Assembly: GCA_002747515.1 (NCBI GenBank)
Contig: PDPP01000021.1
Coordinates: 1-57,317, forward strand
DNA: 57,317 nt
Direction of reading: 5' to 3'
Source of the DNA: Candidatus Moraniibacteriota bacterium
GTDB lineage: Bacteria > Patescibacteriota > Minisyncoccia > Moranbacterales > GCA-2747515
Shown here: one piece after another, positions 9,527-17,972 of the stretch
Layout of the letters: the number at the start of each line of letters is the position of its first letter
Numbering within the stretch: position 1 is the first letter of the stretch
Made by a program: the position numbers and the translations under genes
Notes under the pieces: model-generated
Database searches by the model: none
Seen by the model: the letters and a program-made list of their open reading frames with translations, nothing else
What the model was told of the DNA's origin: nothing

Positions 9527-11320
9527 TTAAATATTTTTAATTAAAGGAAATGTGATGTAAAAGTCACTTCCTTTTTTAGATTGACTTTCAAACTCTATTT
9601 TTCCATTTAGTTGTTCGACAATTGTTTTCACAATTGGTAGACCAAGTCCAGAGCCATTCATTTTTCTTTCAATATTATTTTCAACTTGTGTGAATTTCTT
9701 AAATACCTTTTCTTTATCTTCTTTTGAAATTCCAATGCCATTATCTTTTATATGTATTTTCACTGTATTAGACGTTACTTCTGTGAAAATTTCTATCACA
9801 CCAGTTTTGTTTTTTGTGAATTTAAAAGCGTTATCGAGAAGGTTTGTGAAAACTCTTTTTAATTGTGCTTTGTCGGCATTGATGTAGATTTTTGGATGTG
9901 TGAGATTAATTATGCACTTCTTTTTTTCTAGTATACAACGTGCTTGAAAATCTTCATGTACATCTTTTAACACTTCATTCATTTCAACTTTTGTGATGTT
10001 AAGATTCATTTCACCTTTTTCTAACTTTTCAAGATCCATCATATTATTGATCATTTCCAATAATTTATTGGTGTTTTTTTTAATTTTTTGAAGATAGTTT
10101 TTTTGTTGTTTATTGAAGTTTTTTGTGTTTTCTTTTGAAAAATAAGAAATTATATCATTGATGTTTGCGAGGGGGGTTTTGAGTTCATAAGATGTGATTG
10201 ATATAATTTCATTTTTTATTTCACCAATTTTCCATAACTCATCGTATGATTTTTTAAGTAATTTGTCTGCCTCATAATTTCTTGTTACATTTTCAATTGA
10301 TGCATCAAGAAATGTTTTGAAATTCTTTTTTGTGATGTAACCAAAAATTCGAATCCATAAATGTTTGCCAGTAAATGTACGTATTTCATATTCTTTTCCT
10401 AGGAGTGTGCCATCTTTTGCTCTTTTTATAATGTCAATTCGATCCTCTTGATTGACTAGAAGATTTTGTAATCGAAATCCATGCTTACTAGGATAATCTT
10501 CATAAGGAAATTCACAAGTATTTATAAGAGATTTGTTCCATAAGATCAGCGAGGAGCCTTTATTATCTTTTGCGAGTTCAATTCTAAAAACAGCAATTGG
10601 CAAGTTTTTAATTAATGACATGAATTGTAGTTCAATCTCATTTTTTTGCTTTTCAATTTTTGCACTAGTTCTGAGAATATAGATCAATAGGCTAATTATG
10701 AGAAAAAGAATGGAAGAAAAGACGCTAACGATCTTGCGTATTATTGCATTGATTTCTTGTGTAATATCATCAATATATACACCAGTACCAATTAGCCATT
10801 GCCACGGTTCAAATTGTGCAAAATATGAAAGTTTTTGTCCAATTTTATCAGATTCAGTTTTATTCCATTTGTATGATATAAAAAGGTTTTCTGCATTACT
10901 TCGTGTATCTTTTAACGCATCTTTTCCGAAAGGGTGTCCGATAGTGTCAATTTCATCTATCATTGTTTTATTAAGTTGATTTTTGAATGGCGTTGCAATT
11001 ATTTTTTTATTTTTTGCATCAATTGCAAAAAAATAATCATTATTTTGATAAAGATATCCATTAATTATATCTTTAGCGATTTCTTCTGCTTGTCCATCTG
11101 GTAAGTATTTAGTCTGTTCTTGTGTCTCTAGTTCTTCAAATACTTCAACCATAAAATTTGTCATTTCACGAACGATTTGTTTTCTCTCTTCCATCAATAT
11201 TTCATTGATGCGAGGAATAATGTAGAAGAAAAAAATAACAATCATTGTGATAAGGTATACAATAGAAATGAATAACATTTTCTTAAAAGTGGTGTCAAGA
11301 AAAATTTTAAAAAATGGCAT
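9527..11320 (-). CDS. Sensor histidine kinase paralogue (Cache + PAS-like + HisKA + HATPase), H-box His replaced by Tyr
   Basis: NDYFFAIDAKNKKIIATP cache; ITSYELKTPLAN (His to Tyr); TNLLDNAFKFTK; DNGIGI; GSGLGLPIVKTI. Confidence 0.9.
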   Translation of the reverse strand: MPFFKIFLDTTFKKMLFISIVYLITMIVIFFFYIIPRINEILMEERKQIVREMTNFMVEVFEELETQEQTKYLPDGQAEEIAKDIINGYLYQNNDYFFAIDAKNKKIIATPFKNQLNKTMIDEIDTIGHPFGKDALKDTRSNAENLFISYKWNKTESDKIGQKLSYFAQFEPWQWLIGTGVYIDDITQEINAIIRKIVSVFSSILFLIISLLIYILRTSAKIEKQKNEIELQFMSLIKNLPIAVFRIELAKDNKGSSLILWNKSLINTCEFPYEDYPSKHGFRLQNLLVNQEDRIDIIKRAKDGTLLGKEYEIRTFTGKHLWIRIFGYITKKNFKTFLDASIENVTRNYEADKLLKKSYDELWKIGEIKNEIISITSYELKTPLANINDIISYFSKENTKNFNKQQKNYLQKIKKNTNKLLEMINNMMDLEKLEKGEMNLNITKVEMNEVLKDVHEDFQARCILEKKKCIINLTHPKIYINADKAQLKRVFTNLLDNAFKFTKNKTGVIEIFTEVTSNTVKIHIKDNGIGISKEDKEKVFKKFTQVENNIERKMNGSGLGLPIVKTIVEQLNGKIEFESQSKKGSDFYITFPLIKNI

Positions 11321-11467
11321 ATCTGTAGATAATTATTTTTTAAGTGTAGACAAATACAAGAATCTTTTGCAGTATATACTTATATAATAACACATTTTAT
11401 AGAATGTTGATGTATTAATTGATTTATGGTATGATTTTACGATAGAAATTTGTTTTAATTTAAATTG

Positions 11468-12040
11468 ATGGAAATTACAAGTGCACAATTTATTCGTGGT
11501 GTTGTTGGGTCACATAATTTGCTTGTAGATGAAAAACCACAAGTGGCATTTGTAGGACGTTCAAATGTAGGTAAATCAAGTGTAATTAATATGCTTGTTG
11601 GACAAAAAAGTCTTGTGCACTCTTCTTCTACACCAGGTAAGACACAAGAAATTAATTTTTTTCTGATTAATGATAGACTATATTTTGTGGATTTGCCTGG
11701 TTATGGATATGCTAAAACAGGCTTGAAGCATCGCGAAAAATTACGACGATTGATATTGTGGTATTTGATTAGTGGGGAAGCACCAGTATCAAAAGTTGTT
11801 GTGATTACTGATGCAAAAGCAGGGCTGCGAGATTTTGATAGAGAGATGATTGGTGTGTTACAAGAATATGAACATCCATTTGTAATTGCAGCAAATAAAA
11901 TAGATAAATTAAACCAAAAAGAGTTACATCGGTCACTTAAATTAATTTCAGAAGAAATAGGCGATTGGGTAAAAATTTTTCCCATTTCTGCAAAGACAGG
12001 AAAGGGAAAGAATGCGTTGTTAAAAGAAGTGTTATTGTAG
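11468..12040 (+). CDS. engB: Ribosome biogenesis GTP-binding protein EngB/YsxC
   Basis: GRSNVGKSS, STPGKTQEINFF, DLPGYGYAK, NKIDKL. Confidence 0.93.
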   Translation: MEITSAQFIRGVVGSHNLLVDEKPQVAFVGRSNVGKSSVINMLVGQKSLVHSSSTPGKTQEINFFLINDRLYFVDLPGYGYAKTGLKHREKLRRLILWYLISGEAPVSKVVVITDAKAGLRDFDREMIGVLQEYEHPFVIAANKIDKLNQKELHRSLKLISEEIGDWVKIFPISAKTGKGKNALLKEVLL

Positions 12041-12113
12041 TATTATTTTTATCTAATGTACTATTTTTGAAAAAAAATGATAAAGTTTTTTAGTATTTAA
12101 TATAATAAAAGCG

Positions 12114-12150
12114 TGAAAACATCAGCTATAATTATGCTGGTGTTTTTTGG
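12114..12150. terminator. Bidirectional terminator hairpin overlapping the 3' end of the O-antigen ligase ORF
   Basis: aaaacatcagc-tataattat-gctggtgttttttt. Confidence 0.6.
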
Positions 12151-13454
12151 TATGCGAGTAATCCACAAAAGACAAAAAATCCAATAAGCCCGCTATGCGA
12201 TGTCCACAACCAATGATCAAAAAGTGAAGAAAGTAAAAACATACATAAAATAGTTGCTAATACTGTTTTTTCTAAAGAATATTTTTGTGTGTAAGAGAAT
12301 ATATTTTTGCATGCATAAAAAATAAATAACCACAGAAAAATACTTCCAATTAGTCCAATTTCTGCAAAAATAAGTAAGGCGGATTGATGAACGGGTTGAT
12401 AATACCATATTGGATGGATATTGTTGTAAGTTTTTGCGACGGTGTTTGTATAATTTCCGACACCCACGCCTGTCAAGGTGTGATGTGTGACGATATGGTG
12501 TGCATGTATGAGATAGGTTTTTCGATCAGAAATTGAATTGTGTGTAGGTGTCGTGTGATGTACACGTGTAGAAAAAATCGGCAAAAAAGTTATGAAGCAA
12601 AATATGCTTATACAAAACATGATTATGATGTGCATGGACATTTTTCTTTTGTTTGTATATTTTTCTTTGCAAAATACAATGGTAGACAGAAGTATAATTG
12701 TGATACATCCAGATACCCATGCTGTACGAGAAAAGGTGAATATCAGATTAATCATAAAAAGTGCAGTAACAAAATAAGAAAATACGTGATATTTCTGGGA
12801 ACATTTCTTTGTCGCAAGATGTGTGTAAATGTTACATATTAGTGCAATGATTACAAAGCTACCAAAAATGTTTGGATGAGGAAAGCCGCCATAAACGCGT
12901 AACCATCTTTCAGCATGAGTGGTAATTGTTGCAGTGCTGCCGTGCCATACATCATGATTTTGTAGTCCGAGAAGTGTATATGCAAATGTATTTTGTGTAC
13001 AAAATTGATATAAACCTAAAATGCTGTGAAAAAGCATACTTACTAAAAATATTTTTGATATGTGCCGTAATGAATACGATTGAATTTGTGTAAGAAAAAA
13101 AATACATAAACACATCGTTAATTTGAACCAAAAGTATAAACCAACTTCGAAATTGTCTGACCATGAGAGAGAAAATAATGTCCATATACAAAGAAGTAAT
13201 GCTAGAATACTTATTTTTTTATTGGTGATAATATATGAATATATCTTTTTTTTGTATAAAAAAACATTACATAAAAACCAAAATAAAAATATTCCATCAA
13301 AAGCATATATACCAATTGTGCCATATTGCCACTTTTCATTATTGAGAAAAGTTTCTTTAATAATCCAGATAGTTTGCCATGGCAAAAGAAATATTAAAAT
13401 GTAAAACAAAATGGTATGTATATTTTTCAATCTCATTTTTTTTGCAATAATCAT
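12132..13454 (-). CDS. O-antigen ligase/polymerase family membrane protein
   Basis: Polytopic; FTFSRTAWVSG and GVGVGNYTN...PVHQSALLIFAEIGLIG typical of Wzy_C/O-antigen ligase. Confidence 0.8.
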   Translation of the reverse strand: MIIAKKMRLKNIHTILFYILIFLLPWQTIWIIKETFLNNEKWQYGTIGIYAFDGIFLFWFLCNVFLYKKKIYSYIITNKKISILALLLCIWTLFSLSWSDNFEVGLYFWFKLTMCLCIFFLTQIQSYSLRHISKIFLVSMLFHSILGLYQFCTQNTFAYTLLGLQNHDVWHGSTATITTHAERWLRVYGGFPHPNIFGSFVIIALICNIYTHLATKKCSQKYHVFSYFVTALFMINLIFTFSRTAWVSGCITIILLSTIVFCKEKYTNKRKMSMHIIIMFCISIFCFITFLPIFSTRVHHTTPTHNSISDRKTYLIHAHHIVTHHTLTGVGVGNYTNTVAKTYNNIHPIWYYQPVHQSALLIFAEIGLIGSIFLWLFIFYACKNIFSYTQKYSLEKTVLATILCMFLLSSLFDHWLWTSHSGLIGFFVFCGLLAYQKTPA

Positions 13455-13508
13455 ATGTTGCGTGAATAAAACACATTGTTACATTTATGTCTTTTAAATG
13501 AGGGTGTG

Positions 13509-14645
13509 TTAGTAATGAGTAATTATGGGCGTGCCAATTTCTGCCCATTCATAAACTTTTTTTGCTGGACCTACGCCAAGTCGCATACAGCCATGTGAAA
13601 CTGGAATACCAAGATGGTTTTGTCCCTCTTTGTATCCACCTGGCCATTCTGGTAATTCGTGAATGCCATATTTTCCATCAGATGTAATCGCCATCCAATA
13701 AGGCATATAAAGGCTATATTTTTTTGACCATGGACGTGGGTGTTTGTTATAAATTTGAAATTGTCCTACAGGAGTATTCATTCCTGATTTGCCCGATGAG
13801 ATTAAAAATGAATCAATGAGTTTTCCATTTTCAAAAATAGTCATAATTTGTGTTGCAAGATTTACATCAATATATTTTCCATCAGAAATTTGGGCTTGTG
13901 TGAATTTTCGTGCTTGACCAAGTCGTTCTTGTAGGTTTTCTGCCCATGTTTTTGGTTTTGGTGCAATTGTTGTAAATGTTGTTTGGCTTATTGTCTCATA
14001 ATCTGTATTGCGACCACCATTTGTTTTAGCGCGAATTGTGAGTGTGTATTTTGTATTATCTTGCAGGGGTTCTTGTGGTAGTATATTAAATTTGGTTTTT
14101 TGGGGATTGTTTTGATATTTGACTGGCACATTTGGTTCAAGGATGAAATCAACATAAAAGCCTTTGATGGATTTTTCAAATTGCACTGTGAGTGGATCTT
14201 CGATGTCGAGTCGTATATCAGTTGCTGCATCTTGTGGTGTGACGTTAAGTACTTTTGGAATTTTTGGTGTAGTGAAGGAAAAATTTGCTGCAGCTATTTG
14301 TTGCAGTTGATTTTTTCCACGTCCTTCAGGAATTGATACATGATATGTTTGATTAGGATTCCATGAATACTTTGGTGTGATGGTAATTTGAGTGTGTGCA
14401 TCATTGATAACAGCAGTCATTGGTGTGCGTGGTGTGATCGTGACATTTTTCTGGTAGTATTCTTTGTCAACAGGTTTTCCAAGATTAATTACAAATGCAT
14501 CAGAAGGCAGAATTTTATGACCATTTTGTTGTGACATTGGTATTGCTGCAAAATGCGGAGATGTTGCATAAATATATGTACTGACAAGGATCGTGGGAAT
14601 TAATAAAAAAAGAAAAAAGAGAATATTTTTCAAGATCTTTTTCAT
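13509..14645 (-). CDS. L,D-transpeptidase (YkuD) with N-terminal Ig-like domains
   Basis: GIHELPEWPGG...HLGIPVSHGCMRLG catalytic motif; signal/TM at N-terminus. Confidence 0.9.
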   Translation of the reverse strand: MKKILKNILFFLFLLIPTILVSTYIYATSPHFAAIPMSQQNGHKILPSDAFVINLGKPVDKEYYQKNVTITPRTPMTAVINDAHTQITITPKYSWNPNQTYHVSIPEGRGKNQLQQIAAANFSFTTPKIPKVLNVTPQDAATDIRLDIEDPLTVQFEKSIKGFYVDFILEPNVPVKYQNNPQKTKFNILPQEPLQDNTKYTLTIRAKTNGGRNTDYETISQTTFTTIAPKPKTWAENLQERLGQARKFTQAQISDGKYIDVNLATQIMTIFENGKLIDSFLISSGKSGMNTPVGQFQIYNKHPRPWSKKYSLYMPYWMAITSDGKYGIHELPEWPGGYKEGQNHLGIPVSHGCMRLGVGPAKKVYEWAEIGTPIITHY

Positions 14646-14654
14646 AAGCGTGTT

Positions 14655-15389
14655 CTACTCTCTTGCTAAGACGAGGCAATATACATTTTTTGCACCAGAT
14701 TTTTTCAGTACTGAAGCACATTCTTCAAGAGTTGTGCCAGTCGTTATAATATCGTCAATCAAGAGAATATTTTTTTGTTTAATTGTTTCTGTATGTGATA
14801 TGTGAAAAGCATTGCTCAAATTATTTTTTCGATTATTTTTGTTTTTTGTGCGAGCTTGCGGTTTTGTATATCGCATACGTATTAGTATATCAGTAATGAT
14901 AGGAATTTGTAAGTCGAGTGCATATGCAAGCTCTTCTGCTTGATTAAACCCGCGCCAGCGCAAACGTCTTTTGTGTAGAGGGACAGGAATGATGATGTCA
15001 GGAGCGGGGAGATTTGAATTTTGTAATGATTGTGCAAGTAATAAAGCTAATGGTTCTGATAAATCCTTCACAAATCGGTATTTATAATAATGAATTGCCT
15101 TTTTTAATAACGTGTCGCTATAGTGTGATGCAATAAATACACCATCAATTGATGTGTTTTTTTGCAAACATTCAAAACATGTTTCACCATTATGTGTAAT
15201 ATGTTTTTTACAAATAGGACAATGTTGTTCTGTCAAAATTGGCAATGTTGTATGACACTTATTGCAAATCCAGTGGTCATATGTTCCACATCCGAGACAG
15301 CGGATAGGAAAAAGTCCATCAATTATGAGGTTTTTGATGGACTTGTAGAATGTGTGCAGGTTATGAGATAGTAATTTTATTTTGGACAT
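14655..15389 (-). CDS. comF: ComF family phosphoribosyltransferase-like protein
   Basis: CxxC zinc motifs, PVPLHKRRLRWRGFNQAEELA, LLIDDIITTGTTLEEC; start placed at internal Met (MSKIKLL), overlapping clpC 3' end by ~29 nt. Confidence 0.85.
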   Translation of the reverse strand: MSKIKLLSHNLHTFYKSIKNLIIDGLFPIRCLGCGTYDHWICNKCHTTLPILTEQHCPICKKHITHNGETCFECLQKNTSIDGVFIASHYSDTLLKKAIHYYKYRFVKDLSEPLALLLAQSLQNSNLPAPDIIIPVPLHKRRLRWRGFNQAEELAYALDLQIPIITDILIRMRYTKPQARTKNKNNRKNNLSNAFHISHTETIKQKNILLIDDIITTGTTLEECASVLKKSGAKNVYCLVLARE

Positions 15390-17829
15390 AATCAATGGAA
15401 ATGGTAGTTGTATCAGGTTTATGTGCAATATGGTAAGCAATATCTCCCTCAATGTGATCTTGAATGTATTGTCGGACGCCTCGTGCACCCTCATTTTTTT
15501 CTTGTGCGGTTTGCGCAATATGATTTATAATCTTTGGTGTAAATGAGAAATTAATCTCTTTTGAATGTAATCGCTTTTTTAGTAGTAAGAGTTCGTTTCG
15601 TGCGATTTTTTGCAATTCTTTTTTTTGTAACTCATTAAAAACAATCACGTGGTCAAGACGAGAAAGTAATTCTGGTGATAGAGTTTCTTTTGCAGCCGAG
15701 TATAATTTTTTTGTGATATTTACTTGCGTATTCTTTTGGTTTTCATCAAATCCAAGTGTTTTTTCTTGAGTAATTTGCGCACTGCCAATATTTGATGTGA
15801 GGATAATAATTGTATTTTTGAAATCGATTTTTTTACCACTTGCATCTGTGAGCATTCCATCTTCTAATATCTGCAATAGAATATTGAATACGTCTGGATG
15901 TGCTTTTTCAATTTCATCAAAAAGGACGACACTATGTGGATTGTTTCGTACTTTTTCTGTGAGTGTACCACCTTCACCATAACCAACATAGCCTGCTGGT
16001 GCACCAAGTAGTTTTGATGCGTGATGTTTTTCCATAAACTCGCTCATATCAACACGAATCAAAGATTTCTCTGTTTCATAAAGTTCTTCCGCGAGAGTTT
16101 GTGCAGTAAATGTTTTTCCAACGCCAGTTGTGCCGAGGAAAAGAAATGATCCATTTGGTCTTTTTTCATTGCTGATTCCACTTGAGGAACGAATAAGCGT
16201 GTCAGAAATTTTTTCAACAGCATTATTTTGACCAATAATCTTTTTTGTTAGATGTTTTTTTGCATCTATGATACGACGACTTGCTGTTTGCATAATCTTT
16301 TCTTGTGGAATATTTGTATGCATTGTAATAGTTTGTGCGATATCTTGCTCTGTAATTGTTGGGTGATTTTTTTTCTTAGCAGTTTCAAATTTCTTTTTAG
16401 TTTCAACAATTTCTCGTGTGATTGCATCCTCTGCGTCACGTAATTGGGATGCTTCTTCATATTTTTCACTGCGCACATATGCTGTTTTTTGTACAAGGAT
16501 TTCTTTGAGATTATTTTCAAGTGAAATAATGTCTTTATGGGCATCATTTTGATCTTGTGTTCCACACAATCGTGCAGCTGTTTCATCGAGTATGTCAATT
16601 GCTTTATCAGGAAATCGTTGTTCTGGCAAGTAGCGATCAGTAAATGTTACTGAAGAGTTAAGTGCTTCTTTAGTGAAGATAACGTTGTGGTGTTTTTCAA
16701 GTGTATGTCTGACACCAGAAATAATTTTTTTTGTTTGTTCTACAGTTGGTTCTTCGAGTGTAATTTTTTGAAACCGTCTTTCTAGTGCAGGGTCTTTTTC
16801 AATGTGTTTTTTATATTCACTGAGAGTTGTGGCACCGATGATTCGTACATTTCCACGAGCAAGTGCAGGTTTGAGGATGTTTGCTGCGTCAAGACTACCA
16901 CCAGTATTTCCAGTGCCGATAATTGTATGAATTTCATCAATAAATAGGATGATATGGGGGTTTTCCTGTACTTCAGAAATGATATTTTTTAGACGCTGTT
17001 CAAATTCACCTCTGAAACTTGTACCAGCAACGAGCATTGCAAGATCGAGTGTAACAATTTCCTTTCCATAAAGGTGGCGTGGTGCATTAGGACTTTTGGC
17101 GAGATGTGCAATGTGTTCGATTACAGCAGTTTTGCCAATGCCAGGTTCGCCAATAATGAGAGGGTTGTTTTTGTTGCGTCGTCCGAGAATTGTAATAATA
17201 CGTTCAATATCTGTATTTCTGCCAAAAAATGGTTCTTTATTTTGCTGTGAAATAAATGTGCAAAACTGATCAATTGTTGAATCTATAACAATCTCTTTTT
17301 CGCCCATGAGCGCAGAGAGGTTTTCGATGCCAAAGAGACCATTGTTCTGTGGGATAGCATGAGGGTTATTTGGATCAAATTCTGGTTGTTTTTTAGGTCT
17401 TACTTGAGATGTAATTTTTTGAATTGTGTCATTTTTTGTATTGAGTAGAACATAGACGAAATGTTCTGTGCCCACGTATGTATACCCAAACTCAGAAGCA
17501 AGTGCATGTGCATCTGTGATGATTTTTTTGAATGCATCAGATGACTTGATTTTTGGAAGAATCTTTTTTGTGGTCACTTTTTCACAAAAGAGGTTTTTTT
17601 CAAAAATCCCTTTTGAAAGACCAATATTTCTGAGAATTGTTGCTCCGACACTACCGCGTTCGAGAAATATACCATAAAGCAAGTGTTCTGGACGTACTTC
17701 TTTGGATTCGTGTACGCCAGCAATTTTTTCAGCATGTGAAATGCTCTTTTTTGCGTGTAAAGTAAGTTTATTTGTCATGGAATGTTGTGGTTTCATAAAT
17801 TGCAAATATTGAAAATCTAAGTATTTCAT
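15361..17829 (-). CDS. clpC: ATP-dependent Clp protease ATP-binding subunit (ClpC-type)
   Basis: Clp_N repeats, Walker A GEPGIGKTA and GTTGVGKTFTA, UVR-like LRDAEDAI region; alternative starts at 17796 or 17778. Confidence 0.9.
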   Translation of the reverse strand: MKYLDFQYLQFMKPQHSMTNKLTLHAKKSISHAEKIAGVHESKEVRPEHLLYGIFLERGSVGATILRNIGLSKGIFEKNLFCEKVTTKKILPKIKSSDAFKKIITDAHALASEFGYTYVGTEHFVYVLLNTKNDTIQKITSQVRPKKQPEFDPNNPHAIPQNNGLFGIENLSALMGEKEIVIDSTIDQFCTFISQQNKEPFFGRNTDIERIITILGRRNKNNPLIIGEPGIGKTAVIEHIAHLAKSPNAPRHLYGKEIVTLDLAMLVAGTSFRGEFEQRLKNIISEVQENPHIILFIDEIHTIIGTGNTGGSLDAANILKPALARGNVRIIGATTLSEYKKHIEKDPALERRFQKITLEEPTVEQTKKIISGVRHTLEKHHNVIFTKEALNSSVTFTDRYLPEQRFPDKAIDILDETAARLCGTQDQNDAHKDIISLENNLKEILVQKTAYVRSEKYEEASQLRDAEDAITREIVETKKKFETAKKKNHPTITEQDIAQTITMHTNIPQEKIMQTASRRIIDAKKHLTKKIIGQNNAVEKISDTLIRSSSGISNEKRPNGSFLFLGTTGVGKTFTAQTLAEELYETEKSLIRVDMSEFMEKHHASKLLGAPAGYVGYGEGGTLTEKVRNNPHSVVLFDEIEKAHPDVFNILLQILEDGMLTDASGKKIDFKNTIIILTSNIGSAQITQEKTLGFDENQKNTQVNITKKLYSAAKETLSPELLSRLDHVIVFNELQKKELQKIARNELLLLKKRLHSKEINFSFTPKIINHIAQTAQEKNEGARGVRQYIQDHIEGDIAYHIAHKPDTTTISIDYVQNKITIS

Positions 17830-17972
17830 TATGTATGTATTTTGGGTTTTTTGTCAATGGTTTTGTGTGGGGTATTACAATTACAACATAAAAAACACAC
17901 CACAAAATCAAAATATTTTTTTTACAAAAAAATATGATATACTAAAGACGTAAACAATAACACACAAACAAA

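Noticed and set aside
12526-13404. Numerous ORFs on the opposite strand of the O-antigen ligase and other genes (e.g. 12540-12842, 13123-13404)
   Set aside because: AT-rich antisense frames without recognisable domains, overlapping well-supported CDSs.
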